Shown piece by piece: positions 1 to 11,249 of a DNA stretch of 64,000 bases. Source of the DNA: Spongospora subterranea f. sp. subterranea (taxonomy: Eukaryota > Endomyxa: Phytomyxea > Phytomyxea > Plasmodiophorida); contig JAUGWO010000070.1 of NCBI GenBank assembly GCA_049724395.1, forward strand, positions 124,001-188,000, given 5' to 3'. The number at the start of each line of letters is the position of its first letter. The first letter of the stretch is position 1. The notes under the pieces were generated by a model that was not told the origin of the DNA, searched no databases, and worked only from the letters and a program-made list of their open reading frames with translations. Both the position numbers and the translations under genes were made by a program.

Positions 1-1493
1 CAGCGACCGTCCAAGGTTGCTTCATGGCATCTTCAAAAGCCCTGACCTTGAGAAGGAGGAGTACTGAACGTCGCTGATTATGCATTCCGTTCTCCCTCCT
101 GAACTGCCAACAGATGTGACACAACTGGACCCTGACATTACCCGGTTCCGGCCTACACTACAGTCCACCCTCCCCAATGCTGACTAGCGATGTTGGTGGA
201 CTACAATGTTCCGTCATTGGAGTTCTTTTGATCTGAAAAGTAAGATCATGGGCCAGTTGTCTCACATCTGTGAGCAGTTCAAGAGAAAATCGGGACGCGC
301 TCGTCCATGCTGTAAATTTCTGACGTCCAAGGCATACGTGCTGAAGAAGTTTCATGGCATATGGCGACATCGCACGCAGCGTCAGGTCGTTTGCTAGTAC
401 ATTGCGGGAAACCTGAGCTCGCTATTCAAAGAATACGACCTCTCCCTGGGTGAAGTTTCACCCACCGTTGACCCACGGAGCCGCTTGTCGGATCCACCTT
501 CTCAATTGTAGTTGAAACCTAAAAGGAAATGTGAATCACCTTTCCAAACAGTTCAGATCGATCACAATCCCATCCTCAACCAATCTCAACAACAGACCAA
601 CCCCACCTGATAGACCAAACTGGATTAAGGTAGACCAGCTCAGACCATTCGGCCTATATCAAAACTCGGTTAGATCTTATGTTAGTCCCGAGCCATCTGC
701 GCCAATCGAAATAGTTAATCGGCCAACGAACGACTCAACCAAGGCTCAAGCCCAATAACCTTGGGAATATAATAAAAGCAAGGCCGAATAATCCGGTGCA
801 TTTCTGGTCAGTCAATGTCCGCCTTATACGAAGGGCCATCCACAAACGTTGAAGTCGCCCCATGAATAGATGAGCTCTATTCTGTAGATTGTACAATGGT
901 TCGTCAAAGATTATTTCTTTTGAAGGCGGTACTTGTCAAGAAATGCTGCTGGCAGAGATGTGGATCATTGACCAGGCATAATTTTAACGCATGCCAAAAG
1001 AAGAATTCGAGTTTTGTTTTGGGGCAAATCAGCAATTGCTAAGTACAAATCAATCTGGCATTTTGATTGAATTTACAACTACAATAGAGTTCGCCGGAAA
1101 AATGTATCATCATGGGCTGCCGATTGACTGTTTGTTTTCGGTTGTCTCCTTCGAAATTGTGGTCCACTTGCACTGGACATGATTCGGTCGGCCCGTCGAC
1201 CTCGTCTAGCGCCATCCCTGTCAGTCCTGTCACGGGGCAATCTGATTCCCGACCAGACGGGGTCTCGCCGTCCGCAATCCAGCATATCTGTCTCGTGATG
1301 CTCTCCATCGCCGCCGTTATTTGATTCGCTAAAACGTCGCCATCGTTATTGGCCTAAACACCGCGATATTTTTTCGCCTTCAGCTCATCTTCCTGTACAT
1401 TTCCTGATCCAATTTAGATAGTATTTTCATGTACGCGCGCCCTTGTCTGTAGGTTCATTAGCTATACTTATTTAATAGAGTGGGGGCTGTATT
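1..1493. other. Non-genic left end
   Basis: No convincing gene was found. On the plus strand, roughly 1-180 and 531-758 contain stretches that read like protein (proline and asparagine rich around 545-755), but they change frame and lack splice signals that would join them. They could be a decayed repeat or an old gene; I cannot name a family. The last few hundred bases are AT-rich and form the 5' flank of the transporter gene that starts at 1494. Confidence 0.3.
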
Positions 1494-2702
1494 ATGATAT
1501 CTAAGTGGCTGGTCGGTGCTGTCATCAATATTATCGGCAGCATTACTATCAATTTCGGGACGAACCTAGTGAGGTTGGCCCATTGCCAGCAGGAGAAACT
1601 CGCTCAGGAAGGTTGGGTTCGACCCTTATATAAGTCCAAGATTTGGTTGGCCGGCATCGGTTCCTTCTCGCTGGGCAACATCGCAAATTTTATCTCATTT
1701 GGGTTCGCTGCGCAATCCCTATTGGCAGCTCTAAGTTCAGTGCAATTTGTCTCGAATGTCGTGTTTTCCGCCTATTTATGCAAGGAACGGGTCACGAACA
1801 GAGTCATTATCTCAACGGCTTGGATCATCGCTGGCAATTGCGTCATTGTCATATTCTCTGATCCATCAACAAACGACTTCTCCGCCCAGGAGCTATGGGG
1901 TCTCTATTCCCGTCACGATTTCGTCGCCTACCTCTCGTTCTTATTCGTATCGGTTGTCATTCTGCAAGTCACTTATATCCGATTAGATCATGAGAAAAGG
2001 GTGTCGATGGAGAGTGGCCGGTCAATGGGTCGCCAGGAGAGCCTCATTCCAATCATTTATGCTCTGATTTCAGGAATCATCGGAACCCAAGCAGTCACGC
2101 TCGCTAAATCGGCCTCCATCCTTCTGAGGACAACGATTGTTGACTCAAATCAAATGGCAGACCCGGCGATTTATTTTGTCTTGATCATGTGGTTGATGAC
2201 GATGAGCTTCTGGTGAGTGAGAATTCGCTGAGGACGTCCTCCTTTCGAAATCAACGGTATATGTCTAGGCTGTTTCGAATGAACAAAGCGCTGCAAATGT
2301 TTGATAGCCTTCTGATTATTCCAGTTCTCCAAGTGGTTTGGATCGTGTTCAGTGTAATTGGTGGAGGTAAGGTTTGCTGACTCGTCCATCTATTCAGAAA
2401 ATCATATCATCAACGCAGGCATCTACTTTCGAGAATTTGATGAGTTCACGTTTGGCGCCATGTGCGGGTTTTTCATGGGAATTTTGATGATCGTGCTAGG
2501 AGTAAACATCTTATCATCTAGGGCTGGAAAGACGTCGTCACTGTTGGGCTGTCTGCCGAGTCATTCAGTAACTGATTTCTATTCGGATGCCGGGTCGTCG
2601 GGCGTTTCCAGAAGGAACTCACTAATCAGCTTGTTGGCTCCAGAGACGCTTTTGTCTCCCAGGTTCGATATTCCACCTGCGAATAGAAGCGCATCGCCAT
2701 AG
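1494..2702 (+). CDS. NIPA-family magnesium transporter-like membrane protein
   Basis: Exons are 1494-2212, 2269-2366 and 2419-2702 (introns 56 and 52 nt); splice phases agree and give about 366 aa. The protein is almost entirely hydrophobic, with about nine predicted membrane segments beginning right at the N-terminus (residues 5-25), and a short cytosolic serine-rich tail after about residue 305. Family-type features are the N-terminal helix with GSITINFGTNL, the segment SFGFAAQSLLAALSSVQF, GTQAVTLAKSAS before the last helices, and the final GAMCGFFMGILMIVLGV helix. NIPA proteins move Mg2+ across endosomal or plasma membranes; substrate here is inferred from family only. The start is the first ATG in the open frame. 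It is convergent with the DPH7 gene downstream. A related DUF803 or EamA-type transporter is the main alternative. Confidence 0.85.
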
Positions 2703-3041
2703 GATACTGCATATCGGTGTTCTGATTGTATACTATTTTTCCAGTCGCTGTTTGGTCAATTGCATGTTGTGGCGGCGCATTGTGACCAAATCTCTCATAC
2801 CGATTGGCTCTAATTTTATTCTTGATACATAACACATAGAAAACTCGTATCCATCAACGACGTTTACGTCAATTGCGTCTGAATACGTTCGTTTATTCAA
2901 AGCGCGCAAACTTGAGCAGTAAAACTTCATCAATGCAGCAAGCTGGATTTCCCATTTTACTAAAAACGGACATTTGGTGCTGGTAATTCAGCACGAAAAC
3001 ACCATATCGGGACCTTCAATTTCGCATTAAAAAAACTGCGA
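2703..3041. other. Convergent intergenic spacer
   Basis: This 339-bp stretch separates the 3' ends of the transporter (+) and the DPH7 gene (-). I see no gene, repeat or RNA in it. Confidence 0.5.
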
Positions 3042-4088
3042 TTACTTCTTCTCCAATCGGGAAAGACGTATATCCCGATCGTAGAAAGAACATGTCGCCA
3101 ACACATATGGATGAGCAGGATCCCGACACCAGTCGGCTCCATAGGCGATACTCTTCTCGGTCCCACCAAGGAAAGCAAAATCGTGAATGGAATGGAAATT
3201 TTGAACATCAATTACCGAGAACCCATTGTACATGTTCGCACAGAGCACAAGGTGCACGTCGCTATTCGGGTGCCATTTTAGCCTCCAGACACCTCCTCCT
3301 GTGCAATGAATTCCTTGAGGTTCTTTCATGAACCGAGTGTCCCATATTCGAACGTTTTCGTCATATGATCCTATCAGTTAGGAGCCATCAGAGGTAATTA
3401 TCGTTAACAACAGAGAAATCGCACCTGTTGCGACAATGAACGGTCGAGAAGGATGCGATTGAATGCTGGTCACGCCCATTGTATGGATCTCACACTTGAA
3501 TATCGGCGCCGTAGTAGTTTGCCTAGAGTCCCAAGCTTTGAATAAACAGTCATCGGATCCAGAATACATGATCGACGAATGACGATCTAGAGCCGACACC
3601 CAGACTTCGTATTGTTCGTGCCCGTTCCATATACGTTCGATTGTCAGGCTTGCCGCATCGATCAAGCCAATATTCCCATTGCTGGTGGCGAATGAAATCG
3701 TCCCCCGATGCTGATCAACAGACGTAATCATTGCGTCTGCGGTGACGGCGACGTTCGCGTTCGCCTTGTCGTCGTTGAAATTCATTATCTGTATGGAGCC
3801 ATCAACGCAGGCCTGGTAAAGATATTGCCCGTCGGGCGACCAAGACAGATCGAAACAAGCTGGTCCTTCCACCCACTGATTCTCAACCTCATTAGCGTCG
3901 TCTTCAAAATATGTAAATATATGGAATCCTCCATGTCTGTGGTCTGGCCGTTTCTCGTCGAGTTCGTAGGTCCCGCACGCCATGACCGAGCGAGTGTCGC
4001 CATCTTGCCATGGCCGGAATTCGATCGCGTCACTGGGTTTGTTCGCCAGATGCCGCCAACGGGCGTTGATACTGTGCGACAGCGACAT
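3042..4088 (-). CDS. DPH7: Diphthine methyltransferase (DPH7/WDR85-like WD40 protein)
   Basis: Two exons on the minus strand, 4088-3425 and 3370-3042, joined across a 54-nt intron in phase 1, give about 330 aa. WD40 repeats fill the protein; the repeat ending in SYDENVRIWDTR spans the intron. The hallmark DPH7 segment GGGVWRLKWHP lies in the second exon, followed by the blade with AYGADWCRDP. DPH7 hydrolyses the methyl ester of methylated diphthine on elongation factor 2, a step of diphthamide synthesis in the cytosol. The start at 4088 was chosen because the segment just after it (from about residue 19) matches the usual N-terminal blade; an in-frame upstream ATG at 4217 would add 43 residues without obvious similarity. 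The gene is divergent from the NT-C2 gene at 5020. Confidence 0.85.
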
Positions 4089-5019
4089 GGGTCGTGAAGA
4101 GCGAATATCACCAAACGATGCGACCGCTGGACGACAGAAACCGGTCCGATTGCTGGCTAATCGCGGACAGCGATTATTCCAGATGGCCCCGGAGACTGGC
4201 CAAGAACCACAGCCCAATCATGTCGGGGGCTCTTCTTCTTCCGATTGGGTCAAACGAACTTTAAAATTTTCACAATAGGGAGGAAAAGACTTAAAAAAAA
4301 TGTTTGTTGATGAAATTGCGGTTTATAGTCTGCTGAGAATGACTGTACCAGAAGTCCATCTCCTCACGTTAAAGGGGTTTGGTTCACGTAGGACGTACTG
4401 AGAATTGATGTTTTTATTTGAGCGATATATTTCCACCATTTATCGATGTGTATCAGCGATAATCGGGACTATTTTATCATGCAGTGTTTTGATGTTATTC
4501 ACTCAAATCAGCGATGATGATGGTATTCAAGGACTCACAAACCATTTCAGTCTGATACGTGAACGTGAACGTTCAAGGCAACAATCAAAGCCAGTAAAGT
4601 AACGTCTGGCATGGCTTGGCATCCAGCGTCAATAACGCCAACGGCATCGAAAACCGCCCGTTATGATCCCAAAAACCCTACCCGTTTTCGGTCGAGTCGA
4701 TCGCCCTCTATCTGTGTCGGGTTCACATCAATACTATCGCCATGTTCTCGCTCCTGTAGACACTGGATCCGAAACCCACCGGAAACAGAGTGAGAGAGTG
4801 GTAACGCTGGGCAGGAGTCAGTCAGACGCGCGTGACGACGACTGCCCAATCGGAAATCCTGGTGGACGCAGGGTCTGTTATATATAGAGAGAGCCCCTGT
4901 GTATATCGGCCCTAAAGGGTTACCACCTCACTTACCTGTCATTTATACACACAATCATAACAGGGGGTCACTGATATAAAAGGACATCACCAACACACCA
5001 TTATAAATGCTGTAGATTG
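4089..5019. other. Divergent promoter region between DPH7 and the NT-C2 gene
   Basis: About 930 bp without a supportable gene. It holds the start regions of two divergent genes. Short open frames exist on both strands but none looks like protein. A TATA-like motif lies near the right end. Confidence 0.45.
4974..4982 (+). promoter_or_regulatory. TATA-like box upstream of the NT-C2 gene
   Basis: The sequence tataaaagg lies about 46 bp before the ATG at 5020, a plausible core-promoter position. This is a motif match only. Confidence 0.3.
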
Positions 5020-5844
5020 ATGTGGCGCGCCTTAGTCAAGCCATTTCAGCGAAAGAAACCGGTCAAGTTCCAGGTCGAGTTCCGCATCGAGCGCATCGAG
5101 AAGTACCCGTTCGAGGGGCTGGAGTTGACGGCGTGCTGGACATTGACCAAATATAAGGGGAGAACGCATCCCGCTAAAGTGAACCTCAAGCAGCAGGTCG
5201 ACTGGAATGAGACGTTTGTATTGCCCGAAGTGGTACTGGAGCTCGATAAGAAAACATGTCACCCCAAACGGGCGCTGGCACATATCGAAGTTTCAGATGG
5301 CAAATCTATAGTTGGTGCCGTTTCCTTCGATATCAATATATTCCTTTCGTCACGAGCTTGGCAATCCGAGAGATTCTCTGTTGATAAATCGAGAACCAAC
5401 TGCCGCATGGTGATATCTGTAAAGACTATACAAACGGAAGGGACTCCCTTGTTTTACGCAAGACAATACGGCCTCAAGCCTTTGAACCTCGCAGTGTCTC
5501 CATCGGGAAACTCAATAGGAATGCAAAACATCGATCCAACATTGCGGACGTCGTTGTTGGGACTGGCCTTATCCAGAGGGCACAAATCGTGGTCTCCAGG
5601 GTCGTCGTCTGATGCGAACCATCCCGATTTTCCATCACCACACAATGGGGTCAAACACGATGCGTTAACGCCGACAGCAACAAAACACGAGACAGAATCA
5701 ACCCAGTCCATATATAACATTGTGGAAAGAATCATGAGTGAAGGGCAAGAAGGCGATATCGACGAAACTACATTTCAGCGGCACAGGCATGAGATGCTGT
5801 CAGAGTTAACCGGTCCAGATCCATATCAATATAGCACAATATGA
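5020..5844 (+). CDS. NT-type C2 domain protein (EEIG1/EHBP1 N-terminal family)
   Basis: A single uninterrupted frame of 274 aa starting at the ATG at 5020. Residues about 10-145 form an N-terminal C2 (NT-C2) domain: KFQVEFRIERIEKYP, then VDWNETFVLPEVVLELD, then AHIEVSDGKSIVGAVSFDIN. In EEIG1, EHBP1 and fungal or plant relatives this domain binds membranes or links cargo to the cytoskeleton and endosomes. The remaining about 120 residues are polar and probably disordered, rich in Ser, His and Asp. The protein is much shorter than EHBP1 and has no calponin-homology domain. It has no intron, unlike most neighbours. Function is inferred from the domain only. Confidence 0.75.
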   Translation: MWRALVKPFQRKKPVKFQVEFRIERIEKYPFEGLELTACWTLTKYKGRTHPAKVNLKQQVDWNETFVLPEVVLELDKKTCHPKRALAHIEVSDGKSIVGAVSFDINIFLSSRAWQSERFSVDKSRTNCRMVISVKTIQTEGTPLFYARQYGLKPLNLAVSPSGNSIGMQNIDPTLRTSLLGLALSRGHKSWSPGSSSDANHPDFPSPHNGVKHDALTPTATKHETESTQSIYNIVERIMSEGQEGDIDETTFQRHRHEMLSELTGPDPYQYSTI

Positions 5845-6046
5845 CTCATACGATCCCTTCAGTTCGCACCAGATGTGCTATGTCGCAGTTCCTCTGCAAT
5901 TGAAACCTCATTTGCGCGAAGTTTTACCAAAATTGAGACTCTTAGTTTTTGTCTTTAATTGTTTGGCAAAATTAGCCATTATCCATTTGGTATATTAGGT
6001 GTAGGATATTGAAGCAGTTAAGCGATATCCCTGCATACCAACGGTT

Positions 6047-6508
6047 ATGGCAGTGGGTGAAAACAAAACTGCATTTCGAGTGGCAGTTCATGAGAGAACA
6101 GACCCCGCCCTGGACACGACATTCCATCGATGGAACGGTTTAGACGGCGCGACACTGTTGTGTCACGAAGAAGACGACGGAATCAGATACAACGCCAAAC
6201 GCAAAATGCTTTACGATTCTTACGACGCGCGCTTGATAAACACCCGATATGGGAGATCCAATATCAGCCCGATCTTGGGAGTCCGGAAGCGTGAGATATA
6301 CAAACAGACAAAAGTGCTCGGCGACACACGACAAGCGACAAAAACACGCACGTACCAAAGGTAATCATGAACCCTGGATATATGGATTAATGGGATCGAT
6401 GGCGCCAACAGCTCAACAATCAATGTAATTGGTTCTTCCTTGCAACAACGCCTGCCTGTTCCAAAGATGGCTATCGGTTTTCAAAACACGATAAAAATTA
6501 ATACATAA
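6047..6508 (+). CDS. Unknown small two-exon protein, 136 aa
   Basis: Exons 6047-6360 and 6412-6508 are joined by a 51-nt intron with a good gtaatc donor; phases agree and the second exon extends the frame 31 codons to TAA. The product is basic, without signal peptide or membrane segment. Tyr/Arg-rich phrases such as SYDARLINTRYGRSN and a C-terminal GFQNTIKINT recall the style of small microtubule-inner proteins of cilia, but I recognise no family and this is only an impression. It lies between the NT-C2 gene and MscL on the same strand. Confidence 0.5.
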
Positions 6509-6696
6509 TCAATCATCAATTGACCTTGGCGAACTCGTTCCGCTTCGGCAGTTGGACATCAGTGGACAGGAACATGACCATTAACGGGCGTGACTCATCG
6601 AATCCTTTTATTCGAACCCGAAACCATCTCAATCAACGAATCATTCTGGTAATCCGATTCTTGATCGATAACGCATTAGCAGACCTTGATATCGCG

Positions 6697-7293
6697 ATGG
6701 CAGCTGCATTCGACCATTCCGTAGATGACATTGCTAACGCGGCCGACAATCTCATGTCGGAATTTTCCGCGTTCATCGCCCGGGGCAATATTGTCGACTT
6801 GGCGGTCGGAACAGTGATGGGAGGTTGGGGGGACTCATTTCACCAATTGTGTGAGCCAATAAGCTGAGCACAACGTACAGGTTCCTTTGGTGCAATCGTG
6901 AACTCGCTGGTCGGTGACGTGATTACGCCGATGGTCAGTTTGGCCTTGCCTTCCCAAGGGCTCAAGGATTCGTTCGTCACCCTTCGCTGCCCAGCAACCG
7001 GAACCTGCAAATTCGATTCGTTGAAAAGCGCTGCTGATGCTGGAGCCATTACCCTCAATTGGGGCGCTTTCTTTCAGGCGATCGTATCGTTCTTGATCAT
7101 ATCTGTGTGCGTCTTCGTCATGGTCAAGATGTACACCAAGGCGTCCCTCCAGGCCCGTCGTAAACAAACGTTGGCGAAGTTGCCACGGTTCTGTACTGAG
7201 TGTGATATGGAGGTGTCAAAACGAGCTAGACGCTGTCCACATTGCACTTCAAACATCAGCGATGGACAGACTGATGCGAAAAAAATAAAATAG
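6697..7293 (+). CDS. mscL: Large-conductance mechanosensitive channel MscL with C-terminal zinc ribbon
   Basis: Exons 6697-6823 and 6881-7293 (57-nt intron, phase 1) give about 179 aa; family length is 130-150. After a 20-residue leader comes EFSAFIARGNIVDLAVGTVM, the canonical MscL entry, continuing across the splice into GSFGAIVNSLVGDVITPM (first membrane helix and pore). The second helix is AFFQAIVSFLIISVCVFVMV. The tail holds two CxxC pairs, CTECDMEVSKRARRCPHC, a zinc-ribbon signature also seen in some bacterial MscL proteins. MscL opens under membrane tension and releases solutes on hypo-osmotic shock. An in-frame ATG at 6574 would add 41 residues; 6697 fits the family better. MscL is rare in eukaryotes, so acquisition from bacteria is likely, yet the intron shows it is established in this genome. 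Confidence 0.9.
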
Positions 7294-7821
7294 CCATCCT
7301 CGTCATGTGGACTTACACGACAGCTATGGGTCATCTGTTGCCAAGAACTCCAGTTTGATATAGAGTGACGCCTGTGCTGCTTTTTGGGTTTTTGATTGGT
7401 GTTGGTACAGTACAAGTGGCGAGCACAACAAAGCATCGCTGTGTTGTGCACTGGATGAGATACGGATTGGGAATTGTCGTGCCGACCATCAGTGCGGTTA
7501 AAATTGGGGTTTAGATCGTGACGTCATCCGACGATCGGTTTGTTAAATGACCACACCGAAAGCAAATAGGATTCAAACCGTGAGGGCTTTTCCCAATCAA
7601 CATGTTCATGACCGTAACTAGAAGGAGGCTGCCTTCTTGAGCAGAATGCCGAATCACATCGACGATAAAACATGATAGATGGAAGAAGTCATTGAGACAA
7701 TAGGACCTGCTGCAATTGATAGCGGCATCATGTCGCCAAACTAATGGCTCGCAAAGGACAACACCCTACGGCGATACGCGGCGGCATTCATTAACACTTT
7801 GGTGAATTTATTGGGCTGTGA
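7294..7821. other. Intergenic spacer
   Basis: About 530 bp between MscL and the aldo-keto reductase, both on the plus strand. I see no gene or repeat; it should contain the promoter of the reductase. Confidence 0.45.
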
Positions 7822-9007
7822 ATGATGACCCCGTCCCTGAAGCTGTCAACTGGCTCAGCTATACCATGCATTGGTCTCGGTACGTTCAATTTGACTTTGT
7901 CGTGGCCGCCAGATCTAAACCCTGATGGGCAGGCACATGGCAATCCGCCCCTGGGGAAGTAGCGACCGCTGTCAAAGCGGCCATTCATGCAGGTTATCGC
8001 CATTTGGATTGCGCGTCGAATTATCACAACGAGCATGAGATCGGCGCCGCTTTGGAAGAGGTAGAAAGCTTTTTTTTTGCATCCTGGCGAGCTTGTTTTT
8101 TAGGTATTTCGATCAGGTTTTCGCAGCAGGCAAGGTTAAGCGAGGCGATGTTTTCTTGACGAGCAAGCTTAACAATCCATATCATCGCAAAGAACATGTT
8201 AAACCACAACTGTTAAAAACTCTGAAAGACTTAAAGGTCTTTTTGATTGCAATACATGCATGAAAACGTGATATTCTACTCAGATTGAATATTTGGATCT
8301 CTGGCTGATGCATTGGCCGATAGCGTTCAAATATGTGGCGTTTGATCCGGAGAAGGTAGGTATAGAAGCATACGCTAGCAGCCCAGATGATGCTGCAGCA
8401 GGTAAAAATATCGATCATGGTGTATCAATTCGGTATGTTGCGCTGAAGCTGAAAACACCCAAGGCTGATTGTGGTTTATGCCATTGTCATGAACAGAGAG
8501 ACGTGGGAGGCAATGCAAGAATGTTATGACCAAGGCCTTGTCAAGGCAATTGGGGTTTCGAACTTCACTGCACCGCTAATCCATGATCTGTTAACCTATG
8601 CGAAGGTCAAGCCTGCGGTTAATCAAGTTGAATCCCATCCGTATTGCCAGCAAAAGGCATTGCTGGCTTACGAAAAGAGACTTGGCATTGTATTCGAAGC
8701 CTACAGTCCGTTGGGAACTTCAGGTTTCGCTTCACCGGATGAACCGCATCTCCTCTCTGATCCAGTTCTGAATACCATCGCTCAAAAGCACAACGTCACT
8801 CCCGCTGCCGTCGCTCTTCGCTGGGGTGTACAACGTGGAACTGTTGTCATTCCTAAAAGCGTCCATGAGAACCGAATCAAGGAGAATCTCAAAGTAACTG
8901 AGTTCGCTTTGGATGAAGACGACATGGCCAAAATTGCCACAATTGATAAGAATCATCACTATTTACGCCCGAACGATTGGTATGGCATACCATTGTTCAC
9001 TCCCTGA
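7822..9007 (+). CDS. Aldo-keto reductase (AKR1-like)
   Basis: Five exons (7822-7879, 7933-8060, 8117-8236, 8284-8432, 8497-9007; introns 53, 56, 47 and 64 nt) with consistent phases give about 321 aa, the normal AKR length. The fold starts with [15 protein letters not shown]. The catalytic tetrad is visible: Asp and Tyr in [13 protein letters not shown], Lys in TSKLNN, His in LWLMHWP. NADPH-binding features follow: [37 protein letters not shown]. The enzyme should reduce aldehydes or ketones with NADPH in the cytosol; the natural substrate cannot be read from sequence. Two ATGs are adjacent (7822 and 7825). Confidence 0.93.
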
Positions 9008-9737
9008 ACTTTATCATAAGGGATCTGGTTGCGTTGCTTCAAATCCTGGGATATTCGAATCAAACGCTGAGATAAAAAGCCTTATATCATGAAAACGCTG
9101 ATTCCATTATTGTAGCCAGCACATCCGTTAGAAATCACAGAAACTGGACCTATTGCCATAGCTCATTGACAGGCATCATGATAATATCTGGTCAAATGGC
9201 CGCTGTTTTTCAGATGAGTTCGTCCTGCAATTGACGTTGTGTAATTTGTGAGTCGGTCAGGACGAGCTTCTGTTGCTCGTCAAACTGAAACGAGATTCAG
9301 CCACTACTACCGTCTTAACCCGAGAAACACCAATGGTGTTCTATTCGAATACAACACCATGAGGGTTTTCCTAATTGCGCTATGCCACCAAAATCATATT
9401 GCGACTTCACGACTGAGGGCACAATCGCAACTGCTTTTTCGTCGTCCCATCCTTGTACAGCTTTTATCTAGGTCACTAGGTGTGAAAAAACAAATAAACA
9501 TGTCGAAGTCTCGATTCAATCATGCTTCAGACGGGATGTCAGAATCGCTATGTCGTACGACGTCTTAAAGATCTGATTAAACTCGGCACAGACCGTTGCC
9601 CAGGCGTCCCGTTTGCTCGTATGTGGCAGGATGTATTGATTTGGTCATCATTTGCGTCCAATCAGTATGAAGTATAGTACGGTGTAATTTGATGTTTTTT
9701 CCCCAATATTTCTCAAACTGGATGTATTCTATGAATG
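9008..9737. other. Convergent intergenic spacer
   Basis: About 730 bp between the aldo-keto reductase (+) and NDUFS8 (-). A frame of about 106 codons at 9248-9568 has no ATG near its start and no recognisable content, so I do not call it. Confidence 0.4.
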
Positions 9738-10570
9738 TTAACGATAAAGATGATCAGCCGCGATATTCTGAGAGATTTCTACTTCCTGGTGCACTTTTAG
9801 AGTGCAATACAGAGAAACAATGACGAAATGACGTACCCATTTGTCGCCATTTGCCAACAGTTTATCCTTATCGTATATGAGCTCTTCATGGGTGGCAGTG
9901 GCAAATTCAAAATTGGGGCCTTCCACAATCGCATCAACAGGACAAGCTTCTTGACAGAGCCCGCAATATATGCATTTCGTCATATCAATATCATATCGCG
10001 TAGTTCGCCGACTCCCATCAGCTCTGGGCTCCGCTTCGATAGTGATTGCCAAAGCGGGACACACAGCTTCACACAGTTTACAGGCAATGCAGCGCTCTTC
10101 TCCAGAGGGATAACGACGAAGGGCGTGCTCGCCACGAAAACGAGGGGAGAGTGGGCCTTTCTCAAATGGATAGTTAATAGTAACTTTGGGACCAAGAAAC
10201 GATTCGAAAGTCACAGCCAGACCGCGAATCATCTCAGTAAAAAAAAGCGATCCAGCCGAATGATCTCTGACTGATAACGGATTAGAAAAAATCAGGGAAA
10301 CAAGTCCCATGAAACATACGAGCAGCCCATGACATGGACCTCCAAGGTTCGGGAGATAAAGACTTCCCTTCTGGAATTCGTACCTCATCAGATTGCCTTT
10401 TCTGCTCGATCGAGCTCGACGCCATCCACCGCGCGGAAGCGTTACTATATAAACGAAAAGGTCATCAAAAAATGTGGATTCACGAAGCAGGCTTCAGCAA
10501 GGAGCCGGAATTACTCAGTTCGAGCTAGGGAAGGCAGCCGCAAATGGCGCCATCGAAATCGAGAAATCAT
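9738..10570 (-). CDS. NDUFS8: NADH:ubiquinone oxidoreductase 23-kDa iron-sulfur subunit (NDUFS8/TYKY), mitochondrial
   Basis: The core exon (about 10266-9837) and the last exon (9785-9738) are certain; they are joined by a 51-nt intron with intact phase. Both four-cysteine 4Fe-4S motifs are present, [12 protein letters not shown] and [12 protein letters not shown], preceded by [20 protein letters not shown] and followed by the C-terminal AADHLYR. The subunit carries clusters N6a and N6b in the peripheral arm of complex I and passes electrons toward ubiquinone. The N-terminus is less clear. A short minus-strand exon from 10570 encoding [18 protein letters not shown] looks like a mitochondrial presequence, but the splice path from it to the conserved FFTEMIRGL segment has more than one solution. 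The last intron has a length divisible by three and no stop. Confidence 0.93.
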
Positions 10571-10651
10571 TGTTGTTTTGGCGGAAAGCGATTAAATAAC
10601 TCAGAAAGTGTACACAAAGGGATCACTGGCTGTGTGTAGCAATTTTGTAAC

Positions 10652-10800
10652 GGCCGCGTCGACAAGAGGCCGCGTCGACAAGAGGCCGCGTCGACAAGAG
10701 GCCGCGTCAAAAATGAGAGGCCGCGTCGACAAGAAGCTACGTCAAAAATGAGAGGCCGCGTCGACAAGAAGCTACGTCAAAAATGAGAGGCCGCGTCGAT
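10652..10800. repeat. Minisatellite of 16-, 19- and 35-bp units
   Basis: Three tandem copies of a 16-bp unit ggccgcgtcgacaaga begin at 10652. They are followed by a 19-bp unit ggccgcgtcaaaaatgaga, then two copies of a 35-bp compound unit starting at 10719 and 10754, and a truncated unit at 10789. The GC-rich core with SalI-like GTCGAC differs from the flanks. It lies just upstream of NDUFS8 and beside the mariner remnant. Confidence 0.9.
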
Positions 10801-11249
10801 ACAACGTTCCACCGATGTTGTTGCTGTGGAGTTGGAATAATATCCCTCGGGCCGGTCTGGGTTTTGTTTTGAATTCGTTTCGTTCAACTCATTTGGCGAC
10901 TTTACCACAGCATTTCCCAGCCGTTCGATCGCCAATGTATCGCTCAGATTTTTTTTTAGAGCAAACCTGCGAAAATTCTGGGACATGATGGGTGCGCATG
11001 GGCTCCCACGCCTGCAGCACGCGATCTGATCGGAGATTTGTTGTAAAACTTTTTGTTCGTGTATTAGGTAGACATGGCTCATTCCACATAGGAGGAAGAC
11101 GCAAATCTGTGTTTGGTTTTGTCAGGGGTCCCGATTTAATGTAAAGGATATACACCCTCCGTTCAGTAATGACTAACACATTCACGTATTGTTTTTGCTC
11201 AACAATGATCGATACATTGAAAACGCCCACCGGAAAAAGGTTTATTCTT

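Noticed and set aside
1-760. Protein-like stretches suggesting an old mobile element
   Set aside because: No diagnostic domain could be recognised, so no family is assigned; listed only as non-genic sequence.
4405-4890. Several short open frames between DPH7 and the NT-C2 gene
   Set aside because: Composition is not protein-like, and the region is best explained as a divergent promoter.
9248-9568. Open frame of about 106 codons between the reductase and NDUFS8
   Set aside because: No ATG near its start, no splice context and no recognisable composition.
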